From positions 102,172 through 166,171 of the forward strand of contig DHER01000101.1 in NCBI GenBank assembly GCA_002399975.1: a stretch of DNA of 64,000 nt. The letters are read 5' to 3'. Position numbers and translations under genes: made by a program. Under the pieces are notes generated by a model. The model was not told where the DNA came from, did no database searches, and saw only the letters and a list, made by a program, of their open reading frames with translations. The DNA is from Firmicutes bacterium UBA4845 (GTDB lineage Bacteria > Bacillota > Clostridia > Tissierellales > Sedimentibacteraceae). Shown here in pieces: positions 25,862 through 35,002 of the stretch (the stretch's first letter is position 1; each line of letters starts with the position of its first letter).

Positions 25862-28558
25862 TTAACCAATTTTGTCTTTAGGTACATCTGCTTTTTCAAC
25901 ATTTACTGCGGTAATTTTGTATTCGGCGGTTTTACTGATAGGGTCAAAAACAGAATTAGTCAATTCATTAACAGGAGATTCTTTATAGTGAAACGTCATA
26001 AACATCATCCCAGGTTTGACTTTATCCGTTATTGTTATCCTGGTTAATATTGAACCTCTCCTGGATGTTACTCTTACAAACTCTTCTTCTTTTAATCCCA
26101 GCCTTTCGGCATCTGCAGGGTTCATTTCTGCAAGCTCATAAGGCTTTATGGCATTCAGCCTCTTTGAATGCCTGGTCATTATGTTATATTGATACAGCAT
26201 TCTTCCTGTAGTAAGGAGTATGGGATATTCGTCAGATACAAGCTCCGCCGGTGCTTCGTATTCAACAGGAACCATCAATCCTTTTCCTCTTGGAAATGTA
26301 CCTTTGTGTAGGTATTTGGTACCCGGATGTTCCTCATTTGGACAAGGCCACTGCAGCCCTACCTTATCTATCCTCTCATATGTTATACCCCTGTAGCTGG
26401 GCATAGTAAGCCTTATTTCATTAAATATATCTTCAGAATTTTTATAATTAAAGCCCTTTGCCCCTAATTTTGTTGCTACTTCACTTAATATTTCCCAATC
26501 AAGCCTGCATTCCCCTGGAGCGTCAACAGCTTTTCTGACTCTTTGAACTCTTCTCTCCGTATTTGTGAATGTTCCATCCTTTTCAGCATAAGATGCTGCA
26601 GGTAATATAACATCTGCAAATTTGGCAGTTTCCGTCATAAATAAATCCTGAACCACCAAAAAATCCAAACTTTCCATAGCCTTTTTAACATGGTTTGCAT
26701 TTGGATCCGTAAGAACCGGATCCTCTCCCATAACATACATTGCTTTGATGTTGCCTGATAAAGCTTCATCAAGCATTTCAGGTACTCTGAGCCCATTGTT
26801 CGGATTCAGCTTCACACCCCAGCATTTCTCAAAAAACTTTATATTTTTTTTATCAGACAAACTTTGGTATCCGGGTAATGTGTTTGGAAGAGCCGCCATA
26901 TCACAAGCACCCTGAACATTATTCTGGCCACGCAGAGGATTTACACCGGCGTTTTCTACGCCCAGATGACCTGTTAACATGGCAAGGTTAGCAAGATTCA
27001 TTACATTGGCTGTTCCTGTAGTGTGCTCTGTTATCCCCAGGGTATAATATATTCCTGCCTTTTTTGTGCTTGTGTAAAGCTTTGCAGTCTCGTACAGCAT
27101 TTCCTCGGATATTCCGGTTATTTCCTCCACTGTCTCAGGGGTATATTTTTTTATCACTTCCAGTACATTTTCAAATCCTGTACAGCGGGTTTCGATAAAC
27201 TCTTTATCATGCCATCCTTCTTTAACTATAATGTGCATTAACCCATTCACTAACGCTGTATCTGTCCCTGATTTTAAAGGTAACCACAGTGTAGCAAATT
27301 CTGCCAGTTCTGTGCGGCGCGGATCTATTACTATAAGCTTTGATCCGTTTTTAACTGCTCTTTTCATCTTGTTCCCGATTATCGGATGAGCCTCCGTGGT
27401 GTTAGAACCAATGACGAACAACACCTCATTTCCCTCCACCTCACTGATAGAATTGGTCATGGCTCCGCTTCCTAATGTAGTTGCAAGACCTGCAACTGTA
27501 GGAGCATGTCACGTACGGGCACAGTGGTCAACATTGTTTGTGCCTAATGCCACTCTCATCATCTTTTGATATACAAAGTTGTCCTCGTTGGTGCAGCGTG
27601 CCGAACTAAGCCCGGCTATAGCGTCTCCTCCATATTTGTCTTTTACGCCTTTAAGATTTCCCACAACTGTCCCTATAGCTTCGCTCCACTCCGACTCAAC
27701 AAATTTTCCATTCTTTTTTATTAAAGGTTTTGTTACCCTGTCAGGGCTGTTTATAAAATCTGTATGGTACCTTCCTTTTACACAAAGGGATTTCCCGTTT
27801 ACAGGTGCTTCAGGGTCAGGGGTCACTCCTACTACCTTTCCATCCTTTACGTTTAAATCAAAGTTACATCCGGTACCGCAAAACGGGCATGTTGTGCGGA
27901 CCTTTTTAACTTCCCAAGGCCTGATACCCTTTAACTGCTTATTTATTAAAGCGCCTGTAGGGCATGCGGTTATGCACTGACCGCACAACCTGCAATTTTT
28001 ATAGCTGATAGGATCATCAAAGCATGTAGTGACTTTAGACTTAAATCCTCTGCCTGTAAAGTCAACGGCGTGAGTCTCCTGTATTTCATCACATACTCTG
28101 ACACATTTGCCGCAAAGTATACACTTGCTTTGGTCTCTCTCCATAACAGGATTTAAACTGTCTATGGCATATTTCTTTTTTTCTCCTTTATAGGATCCAT
28201 ATTTTACACCATATCTGTAGCATAAATCCTGAAGCCCGCATTCACCGGCTTTTTCGCAGGTTAAACAATCATTTGGATGATTTGAATATAATAAATCCAA
28301 AATATTTTTTCGAGCCCTGACTACTCTTTCGGACTCAGTATATACAGACATTCCTTCTCTTGCTTTTTCCGAACAAGAAGCTACAAGCTTTTTTGAACCT
28401 TCAATCTCTACTATACACAGCCTGCATCCACCAAAAGACGAGAGCTCTTTGTCATAGCACAGTGTGGGAATATCCACCCCATTTTCACGAGCGGCTTCCA
28501 ATATGGAAGTACCTTCTTTCACTGTAACTTCTTTTCCGTTTATTTTAAATACAATCAT
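25862..28558 (-). CDS. fdhF: selenocysteine-containing formate dehydrogenase catalytic subunit with NuoG-like N-terminus
   Basis: A protein of about 898 residues that oxidises formate to CO2 (or the reverse). An in-frame TGA at 27509-27511 (residue 350) sits in the context CART-Sec-HAPTVAGL, matching the Sec site of E. coli FdhF, and is followed by a SECIS-like hairpin. Domains in order: a 2Fe-2S ferredoxin fold (residues about 1-77), a His-Cys cluster region HPNDCLTC, two 4Fe-4S motifs (CILCGKCVRVC, CRLCGQCITAC), the Mo-cofactor cluster CPFCGTGC, then the catalytic molybdopterin domains to the C-terminus. ATG 28558 follows GGAGG; an ATG at 28570 overlaps that site. With the nuoE/nuoF-like genes upstream it should form an NAD(P)/ferredoxin-linked complex. 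Confidence 0.95.
27467..27511 (-). promoter_or_regulatory. bacterial SECIS element of fdhF
   Basis: On the minus strand, 11 bases after the TGA, AGTTGCA and TGCAACT form a 7-bp apical stem with the loop GGTCT, the loop read by SelB in E. coli fdhF. A lower stem (GCTCCTA with TAGGAAGC, one bulge) extends it. Spacing and loop equal those of the E. coli element. Confidence 0.92.
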
Positions 28559-28640
28559 ATTCGCCTCCATGGATTAAAGCATTAAAATAATCTTCATGTA
28601 CTGTAATCTTTTTCTCTTTAAGTGATACATTTTTCGTCAT
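28545..28640 (-). CDS. possible 31-residue small protein overlapping the fdhF start
   Basis: A short frame on the minus strand starts at ATG 28640, 5 bases after a GAGAAGG ribosome site. It encodes 31 residues, beginning MTKNVSLKEKK and ending GGEYDCI. Its stop codon lies 14 bases inside fdhF, and its last codons contain the fdhF ribosome binding site. That layout is typical of translational coupling or a leader peptide. No family is recognised. Whether the product is made is unknown; the strong start site and overlap are the only support. Confidence 0.45.
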   Translation of the reverse strand: MTKNVSLKEKKITVHEDYFNALIHGGEYDCI

Positions 28641-28679
28641 TTAATCCTTCTCTCTGCTATAATATATTTATGTTATAGT

Positions 28680-28698
28680 ACCTAACATCAAGTTAGGT
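28680..28698. promoter_or_regulatory. inverted repeat between nuoF-like gene and fdhF
   Basis: ACCTAAC and GTTAGGT arms with a 5-base centre, 15 bases after the nuoF-like stop codon. It could be an operator, an RNA processing hairpin or a weak attenuator. The plus strand side has a T-rich tail, but no plus strand gene ends here. Confidence 0.4.
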
Positions 28699-28713
28699 CT
28701 TTTGTTGTTTTAG

Positions 28714-30303
28714 TTATTTCTTAATTATTGCACTAACAGGGCATTGCGCTATGCACGTTCCACATCTGATACATTTGCCGGCATCTATTACATGCCTTTC
28801 TTTAACTTTACCGCTTATGCAGGAAACAGGGCAGTTTTTGGCGCATTTGCCGCAGCCTACACATTTATCAGTAATATAATATTCCAAAAGTGCCTGACAT
28901 ACACCTGCAGGACATTTTTTATCCCTTATGTGGGATTCATATTCATTCCTAAAATATTTCAGCGTGGTGATTACAGGATTAGGAGCTGATTTGCCAAGCC
29001 CGCACAGAGATGTAAACCTGACGGTTTCCGACAGATCATCCAGTCTTTCCAAATCTTCTTCTACTCCTTTGCCTTGTGTAATCCTTTCCAATATTTCAAG
29101 CATTCTCTTTGTTCCTTCTCTGCAAGGCACGCATTTTCCACAGGATTCGTCAACGGTAAAGTCGAGGAAGAATCTGGCAATATCAACCATGCAGTCAGTA
29201 TCGTCCATTACAACCATACCGCCGGAACCCATTATTGAGCCAATCTTAGCCAGAGACTCAAAATCTACCGAAGTATCCATTAATTTTTCGGGAATACATC
29301 CTCCCGACGGTCCTCCGGTTTGTACAGCTTTAATTTTCCTTCCTTCTCCAACTCCTCCGCCTATATCAAATACAATTTCTCTTATAGGCATTCCCATTGG
29401 AACTTCTACAAGACCGGCTTTTTTTACTTTTCCCACTAAAGAAAATACTTTGGTCCCCGGAGATTTTTCAGTTCCGATACTCCTGAACCACTTTGCACCT
29501 TTTTGGAATATTACAGGAACATTAGCCAATGTTTCAACATTGTTTATAACAGTAGGTTTTTGCCACAATCCCCTATGAGCCGTTCTGTAAATCTTGGTCC
29601 TGGGCATACCTCTCTTTCCTTCAATGGATTCAATAAGTGCAGTACTTTCTCCGCAAACGAATGCACCTGCTCCAAGCCTAAGTTCTATATCAAAATTAAA
29701 ACCCGTGCCTAATATATTATTTCCCAGCAATCCATATTTCTTTGCTTGCTCAATGGCAGTCTTAAGTCTTTGAACTGCAACAGGGTATTCTGCCCTAACG
29801 TATATAAATCCCTGATCTGACCCTATTGCATATCCGGCAATAGCCATACCTTCAAGAACCGAATGGGGATCTCCTTCAAGAATGGACCTGTCCATAAACG
29901 CGCCTGGATCCCCTTCATCGGCATTACAAATTATATACTTTTTATCTGAATCATATTTAAAAGCTTCCGCCCATTTTCTCCCTGTAGGGAAACCTGCTCC
30001 TCCTCTTCCTCTTAAATAAGATTCACTCATAATATTGATAACTTCTTCAGGCGTAATTTCCGTAAGTACTTTTCCAAGTGCAGAGTAGCCTTCAAGTGCT
30101 ATATATTCATCTATATCATCCGGTTTTATGATTTCAAAATTTCTTAGTGCTATTCTTAATTGCTTTTTATAATAGTCGCCCTTTAAAACTATATTGCCAT
30201 CTCTTACTTCGGTCTTATCTTCTTTTCTCAGTCTTTCTTCTAATATTGGCCTGGATTTTTCTTTAAGCTCCTTTAAACTCTCAAGAGTTAACACAGTTTT
30301 CAC
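28714..30303 (-). CDS. NuoF/HylB-like NAD(P)-binding iron-sulfur flavoprotein subunit
   Basis: A subunit of 529 residues that binds FMN and NAD(P) and passes electrons. Readable are the nucleotide and FMN sites SYLRGRGGAGFPTGRKWAE and NADEGDPGAFMDRSILEGDP, the ECGESTALIESIEG segment, the 4Fe-4S site ESCGKCVPCREGTKRMLEIL and two C-terminal ferredoxin clusters (CVGCGKCAKNCP, CIRCGTCIAQCP). This matches the beta subunits of bifurcating hydrogenases and formate dehydrogenases (HydB/HylB). It lacks the N-terminal thioredoxin-like domain, which is supplied by the separate nuoE-like gene 15 bases upstream. Confidence 0.94.
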   Translation of the reverse strand: MKTVLTLESLKELKEKSRPILEERLRKEDKTEVRDGNIVLKGDYYKKQLRIALRNFEIIKPDDIDEYIALEGYSALGKVLTEITPEEVINIMSESYLRGRGGAGFPTGRKWAEAFKYDSDKKYIICNADEGDPGAFMDRSILEGDPHSVLEGMAIAGYAIGSDQGFIYVRAEYPVAVQRLKTAIEQAKKYGLLGNNILGTGFNFDIELRLGAGAFVCGESTALIESIEGKRGMPRTKIYRTAHRGLWQKPTVINNVETLANVPVIFQKGAKWFRSIGTEKSPGTKVFSLVGKVKKAGLVEVPMGMPIREIVFDIGGGVGEGRKIKAVQTGGPSGGCIPEKLMDTSVDFESLAKIGSIMGSGGMVVMDDTDCMVDIARFFLDFTVDESCGKCVPCREGTKRMLEILERITQGKGVEEDLERLDDLSETVRFTSLCGLGKSAPNPVITTLKYFRNEYESHIRDKKCPAGVCQALLEYYITDKCVGCGKCAKNCPVSCISGKVKERHVIDAGKCIRCGTCIAQCPVSAIIKK

Positions 30304-30318
30304 CTCCGAATTATTAAA

Positions 30319-30804
30319 TTATCTATAATCTTTTATTATTCCTTTTATATCTTTAACTGTCAATTCGCCATATATTTTACCATTTATGCTAATTACAGGT
30401 GATAAACCGCAAGCGCCTAAACACCTAGTAGGAGTTATGGAAAATTTCAGGTCGGGTGTAGTACCGCCGCGCTGTATTCCCAAAACAGATTCAATCTCCT
30501 CGAGTATTTTTTCTCCTCCCTTTACATAACAAGCCGTACCAAGGCATACAGAAATGTTATTCTTACCCTTAGGTATAAAAGAAAATTGGGAATAAAAAGT
30601 GGCTACTCCATAAACTTCTGAAATAGGTACCTTTAAGTCTTTGGATATTACTTCCAGAATTTCGGCAGGCAAATATCCGAATTCACCCTGTGCCTTTTGC
30701 AAAACAGGCATTAAAATTCCTTTTTTTTCTTTGTTTTCACTAATAAAAGCCCTAAATTTATCAAGTTTGCCTTTATTTTCCTTTAAATCAAACTTAAACT
30801 CCAT
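30319..30804 (-). CDS. NuoE/HylC-like 2Fe-2S subunit
   Basis: A thioredoxin-fold ferredoxin subunit of 161 residues. Its four cluster cysteines lie in CLGTACYVKGG and PTRCLGACGLSPVI, and VPISEVYGVATFYSQFSF is the standard NuoE helix region. It is the first gene of the formate dehydrogenase operon, with AGAGGAG before ATG 30804 and a consensus promoter about 90 bases upstream. It completes the HylC-HylB-FdhF trio. Confidence 0.95.
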   Translation of the reverse strand: MEFKFDLKENKGKLDKFRAFISENKEKKGILMPVLQKAQGEFGYLPAEILEVISKDLKVPISEVYGVATFYSQFSFIPKGKNNISVCLGTACYVKGGEKILEEIESVLGIQRGGTTPDLKFSITPTRCLGACGLSPVISINGKIYGELTVKDIKGIIKDYR

Positions 30805-30892
30805 TGTTTCACTCCTCTTTTATTAATTTAGCATTTAAAATAGTTATAATATTGCTCCTTTATTTTAATATTCAGCAAACGATTCCTTAATG

Positions 30893-30921
30893 ATTATATA
30901 ATAATTCATTGATTTTGTCAA
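30893..30921 (-). promoter_or_regulatory. consensus sigma-A promoter of the formate dehydrogenase operon
   Basis: Minus strand TTGACA, 17-base spacer, TATAAT, a perfect match to both hexamers. The predicted start is near 30886, about 80 bases before the nuoE-like ATG. The rest of 30922-31075 is AT-rich with no recognisable feature. Confidence 0.88.
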
Positions 30922-31075
30922 TGAAAGTAATTAAATAATGTCTAAATTTTCACATTTAAGTAACAATTAAAAATTGTCCATAATAAAGCAATAAATAAAG
31001 CAAATTAAAAGGTTAAGCACATTTTTTTTAATTTATTTTTTGATTTATTAATAAAAAAAAAATCAAACTTTTTTC

Positions 31076-31115
31076 ATTAAAAAAGAACGTGAAAGTTCAC
31101 TGCTTCCATGTTCTT
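31076..31115 (-). terminator. intrinsic terminator after ligD
   Basis: Minus strand AAGAACATG / CACGTTCTT, a 9-bp stem with one mismatch, followed by a T tract. It lies about 30 bases past the ligD stop codon. Confidence 0.65.
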
Positions 31116-31146
31116 AATTGTTAAAAATTAGATTTCATGTTATTAT

Positions 31147-33591
31147 TTAATATTTGAGCATCTGATTATTCTCAAAAAAGCCTTCCCACGGATCGTCCCC
31201 GGCAATTCTTGAAAGAGCATTTGCCATGTTAACGGCATCAGGTTTCACCGTATCAAGTTCATCCCATCCGATTGGCATAGACACTCTGGCGCCTTTTCTT
31301 GCTCTTATTGAATAAGGAGCAATGCTTGTAGCTCCTCGACCGTTTCGAATCCAGTCAATAAATATTTTGTTTCTGCGCTTAACTTTCCTGATATTGCTGG
31401 TATACCGGTCGGGCCACTTTTGTTCCATAACTTTGGCAATGCGCTTGGCAAAGTCATAAAAAACGTCCCACCCTACGGTAGGTTTCAAAGGAACAACAAC
31501 ATGATACCCTTTACCGCCGCTGGTCTTAAGGTATGAGTTCAGGGAAAGCTCTGCAAGAATTTTTTTGATATCCCGAACACCTTGGCGCACTCTGCTAATG
31601 TCCATTCCTTCATCAGGATCCAGGTCAAATACCATCATATCCGGATTTTCGAGCATTTCAGCACGGCTCCCCCAAGTATGAAACTCCAGTGTACCCATCT
31701 GTGCTTCGGATACAAGCCCGGATACACTGTCAATATAAAAGTAATCTTCTGTTTCTCCGCTGCTGTTAGAAACAGGTATTGTAATGATTCCTTTGCTATT
31801 AGGTCCGGGATGCTTCTTGTAGAAACATGTTTGTGATATTCCCTTGGGGCAGCGCACAATACTGAGAATCCTATGACTTACATAGGGCAGCATCCGAACT
31901 GAGACTTCTGAATAATACCGAGCTACATCTTCCTTTGTAATTTTCGGTTCATCAAATAAAATTTTTTGGGGATTGGTAATCTTTATTCCTTCTACAATAA
32001 TACTGTTTTTGTTTGATTCTACCGGTTTTTCCATCTCTTCGACATATCTTTGAAACTGTCCTTCACCTTCTTCTTTTTCCATTATTATGTCATCAGGGTT
32101 CTTGTCTGTCCGAATTCCTTTGAAACTTGCCTGTCTTAATAAATTATCCTTGGTCCATTGGACAAATTTAATCTCAGCAGCCAGCTTAGGCTCCAGCCAG
32201 GTTATTTTTTCTCCTGTCCTGGACTTCGGTTCGGGTCTGAATGGAGAACCACTCCTTTTTAAGCCTTCAAATTTTTCTTCAAGCATTTTCATATCTGTCT
32301 GGCTTATACCTGTGCCGGCACGTCCCACATAAATTAAATTTTCACCGCTGTGGACTCCCAAAAGAAGTGAACTTATACCCCTGATTCTTTTTTCAGAAAG
32401 AGAATATCCTCCCACGACAAATTCTTGCCTCTTATAACATTTAAGCTTAATCCAATCACCGTTCCTTGTACCGCTATAGACTGAATCTGCTCTTTTACCT
32501 ACTATTCCTTCCATATTTGCCTTACATGCCACAGAAAAACTTTCTTTACCCTTTCCTCTCACATGGCGGCTGTAATAAAGGTTCTTCGGTGCATTTTTCA
32601 TTAAATTTTCCAGCTTATCTTTTCTGTCAATTAATTGGTACCCTCTAAAGTCTGCTCCGTCCAGGGCAAGAAGGTCGAAAATAATGTAGGTTAGATTTTT
32701 GCCTTTCGGATTTTTCATATAATCCTGGAGAGCCTGAAAATCAGTTTTGCCTGATGTATCAGTAATAACTATTTCACCGTCCAAAACCATAGCTCTTCCT
32801 GCAGCCCAATCAATAATTGAAGAGGCCACGTTATGAAACCTTCTTGTATAATCAATGCCGTTTCTGGTCATAAGCCTGACGGTGCCTCCTTCAGCAAAAG
32901 CCATGATTCTAAACCCGTCATATTTTAATTCATAAAGCCACTTTTCGCCTTCATAAGCCTTATTTACTAATTTGGCAAGCTGGACATCAGCACTGCTAAA
33001 AGGGTTCTTGGCGGCTTTCTCATCTCCCCCTGATTGTATTTCCAACATAGTACGACCTGTTCTAATACTGGTCGTAAACTCTGTTATACCTTCGTCGTTT
33101 TTGGCATATTCATCTTTTTCTTTTAATAAAAGCCAGTTATCTTTCTTATCTCCGGATTTGGCTTTCCACTTGATCAAAGCCCACCTTCCCTTAAGGCGGC
33201 TTCCTTTCAGGGCAAATTTTAACTCTCCTTTGCCGAGCCCTTCTTCCACATTACCATAAGGTTCCCAGAATCCTTCATCCCAAAGCATAACTGTACCGCC
33301 GCCGTATTCACCTTTTGGAATAGTTCCTTCAAAATTTCTGTATACAAATGGATGATCCTCAACCTTGACGGCAAGCCTCTTGTCTCGGGTATTATATGAT
33401 GGCCCCTTAGGTACAGCCCAGCTTAAAAGGACTCCGCCCCATTCAAGGCGTAAATCATAGTGGTCACTCCTGGCCTTGTGGTGCTGGACAACAAACCTCA
33501 GACCTTCCTCAAAATTTTCTATTTCGCCCTCAGGCTCATAAGTTCTTTCAAAATTTCTTTTTTGGTTATATTCGTTTAGTTTTGAAGACAT
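31147..33591 (-). CDS. ligD: non-homologous end joining ligase LigD, phosphoesterase-ligase-polymerase order
   Basis: A DNA repair protein of 814 residues that trims, fills and seals broken ends with Ku. The N-terminal 3'-phosphoesterase domain (about 15-170) shows HHKARSDHYDLRLEWGG and IPKGEYGGGTVMLWD. The ATP-dependent ligase domain (about 215-510) has the nucleotidylated lysine in YELKYDGFRIMAF. The archaeo-eukaryotic primase-like polymerase domain (about 545-800) has the catalytic VFDLDPDE and SGGKGYHVVVPL. This order is that of Pseudomonas LigD, not the ligase-polymerase order of Bacillus subtilis LigD. It follows ku by 3 bases. Confidence 0.96.
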   Translation of the reverse strand: MSSKLNEYNQKRNFERTYEPEGEIENFEEGLRFVVQHHKARSDHYDLRLEWGGVLLSWAVPKGPSYNTRDKRLAVKVEDHPFVYRNFEGTIPKGEYGGGTVMLWDEGFWEPYGNVEEGLGKGELKFALKGSRLKGRWALIKWKAKSGDKKDNWLLLKEKDEYAKNDEGITEFTTSIRTGRTMLEIQSGGDEKAAKNPFSSADVQLAKLVNKAYEGEKWLYELKYDGFRIMAFAEGGTVRLMTRNGIDYTRRFHNVASSIIDWAAGRAMVLDGEIVITDTSGKTDFQALQDYMKNPKGKNLTYIIFDLLALDGADFRGYQLIDRKDKLENLMKNAPKNLYYSRHVRGKGKESFSVACKANMEGIVGKRADSVYSGTRNGDWIKLKCYKRQEFVVGGYSLSEKRIRGISSLLLGVHSGENLIYVGRAGTGISQTDMKMLEEKFEGLKRSGSPFRPEPKSRTGEKITWLEPKLAAEIKFVQWTKDNLLRQASFKGIRTDKNPDDIIMEKEEGEGQFQRYVEEMEKPVESNKNSIIVEGIKITNPQKILFDEPKITKEDVARYYSEVSVRMLPYVSHRILSIVRCPKGISQTCFYKKHPGPNSKGIITIPVSNSSGETEDYFYIDSVSGLVSEAQMGTLEFHTWGSRAEMLENPDMMVFDLDPDEGMDISRVRQGVRDIKKILAELSLNSYLKTSGGKGYHVVVPLKPTVGWDVFYDFAKRIAKVMEQKWPDRYTSNIRKVKRRNKIFIDWIRNGRGATSIAPYSIRARKGARVSMPIGWDELDTVKPDAVNMANALSRIAGDDPWEGFFENNQMLKY

Positions 33592-33594
33592 TTA

Positions 33595-34368
33595 TTACGC
33601 TGTTTCCTTATCCTTTTTAGCTTTTTCAACACTGGCTTTGAGCGCATCCATAAGGTCTATAACTTTGCCGGTGTTATCAGGCTTTGCAGCAACAATCTCT
33701 TTCCCGGAAATTTTTGTCTCAATAAGCTTACGAAGCTTCACCTGATATTCATCTTTATATTTAGCAGGATCAAATGGCGTATCCATAGAATTAATCAGCA
33801 CTTTTGCCATATTCATCTCCTGTTCGGATACTTCAGGCTTATCGTACTGTTTTTGAAGCTCTTTTACATCATCGGCATAGAACATTGTAGAAATAAGCAT
33901 GCCGTCCTCCCGCGGAATTATGGCCATCAATGTGTCTTTTGTACCCATGACAGTTTTGCCTATGGCTATCTTTTGTTCAGCCATCAGTGCGGATCTGAGC
34001 AGCTCGAAAGCTTTCTCCCCTCCTGTCTCCGGTACAGCCTGGTATGTTCTGTTATAGTAAACAGGTGAAATCTGGTTCAATTGTGCAAAATGCAGAATTT
34101 GAATAGATTTTTCTTTTTCCGTCTTGATCTTTTCTATTTCATCATCCGTGATAACAATGTATTTATCCTTATCATACTGAAATCCTTTTACAATGTCTTT
34201 ACCGGTAATTTCCTTGCCGCAGTGGGCACAGACTTTTTTGTACCGGATGCGGCTGTCGTCCTCCTTATGAAGCTGATTGAAATGGATGTCGTTATCCTGT
34301 GTAGCTGTGTACATGGCAATGGGAATTGCGACCATACCGAAAGTTATAACTGATTTTCGTGATATCAT
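33595..34368 (-). CDS. ku: Ku homodimer DNA end-binding protein
   Basis: A protein of 257 residues that binds double-strand ends and recruits LigD. Family features are SRKSVITFGMVAIPI at the N-terminus, IRYKKVCAHCGKEI with a CxxC zinc-like pair, VAIGKTVM-like core and a lysine-rich C-terminal tail of the type that aids DNA sliding. ATG 34368 follows TTAGGAGGTG; a GTG at 34377 is inside that site. It is the first gene of a two-gene repair operon with ligD. Confidence 0.96.
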   Translation of the reverse strand: MISRKSVITFGMVAIPIAMYTATQDNDIHFNQLHKEDDSRIRYKKVCAHCGKEITGKDIVKGFQYDKDKYIVITDDEIEKIKTEKEKSIQILHFAQLNQISPVYYNRTYQAVPETGGEKAFELLRSALMAEQKIAIGKTVMGTKDTLMAIIPREDGMLISTMFYADDVKELQKQYDKPEVSEQEMNMAKVLINSMDTPFDPAKYKDEYQVKLRKLIETKISGKEIVAAKPDNTGKVIDLMDALKASVEKAKKDKETA

Positions 34369-34424
34369 AATGGACACCTCCTAACCTTATTGTTTCCAAC
34401 TACGTTATAAGTATTCGGTATCCA

Positions 34425-34475
34425 TTTTAATAATTTACAATATAATTTTAATAATTTACAATATAATTTTAATAT
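34425..34475. repeat. 21-base tandem repeat upstream of ku
   Basis: The unit TTTTAATAATTTACAATATAA is present twice exactly (34425-34445, 34446-34466), then partly a third time. It lies 57 bases upstream of the ku start, where a promoter is expected. It could arise by slippage and alter ku-ligD expression. Confidence 0.8.
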
Positions 34476-34699
34476 TTTATATATATTTTAACCTAGCAAG
34501 ACTAAAAAATCTATTTATTTTTAATCCACTTTCTGCTAAATCGAGCCAAAGTAAATAATTAATTTATTTAATTAAAAGGTCAAGTGCATTTAAACTATAT
34601 ATGCAGCAATTTGTATGCCAATATCTTTAAGTTGAAATTTCAATGTACTAAAACAAGAAAATAAAAAACCGACAAATTTATATCACTTTATTTGAATTC

Positions 34700-34738
34700 A
34701 CAGACAGAATATTGTCGTTATGACAAATTGCTGTCTGT
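34700..34738. other. strong hairpin in a 630-base gene-free region
   Basis: ACAGACAG and CTGTCTGT form the base, with an inner stem AAT-TTGTC / GACAA-ATT and bulges. No T tract follows, so it is not a normal terminator, and it lies upstream of the permease promoter. Apart from this, the tandem repeat and the promoter, 34380-35000 is very AT-rich and shows no gene. Confidence 0.55.
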
Positions 34739-34921
34739 ATCTCAATGTTTAGTTCATACATTCTATTTTTTAATACACTCCTTGAAATACTTAACATTCA
34801 CCTGTCTTTTTATATTACCTTTAGTAATTTTCATTACTCCAACTATAATTTTTTATTTATATTAAGTTTTCTTAATTTTTTAATATTTTACCATATATTT
34901 AAGAAAAATAGGATATATTGT

Positions 34922-34950
34922 TTGACTTATATAGAATAAAATATTATTAT
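34922..34950 (+). promoter_or_regulatory. putative promoter of the amino-acid permease gene
   Basis: TTGACT, 17-base spacer, TATTAT, about 50 bases before the permease ATG. Confidence 0.55.
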
Positions 34951-35002
34951 AAAATAACATCACTTAGTTAATAATAAAACAAACTTAAAGAAAGGAATTA
35001 TC

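Noticed and set aside
27509..27511. Stop codon splitting fdhF, seen first as a frameshift or two genes
   Set aside because: The frame continues in phase, the context equals the known Sec site and a SECIS-like hairpin follows at the right distance.
34745..34939. 64-codon hydrophobic frame
   Set aside because: Very AT-rich DNA with no ribosome binding site; composition explains the hydrophobic residues.
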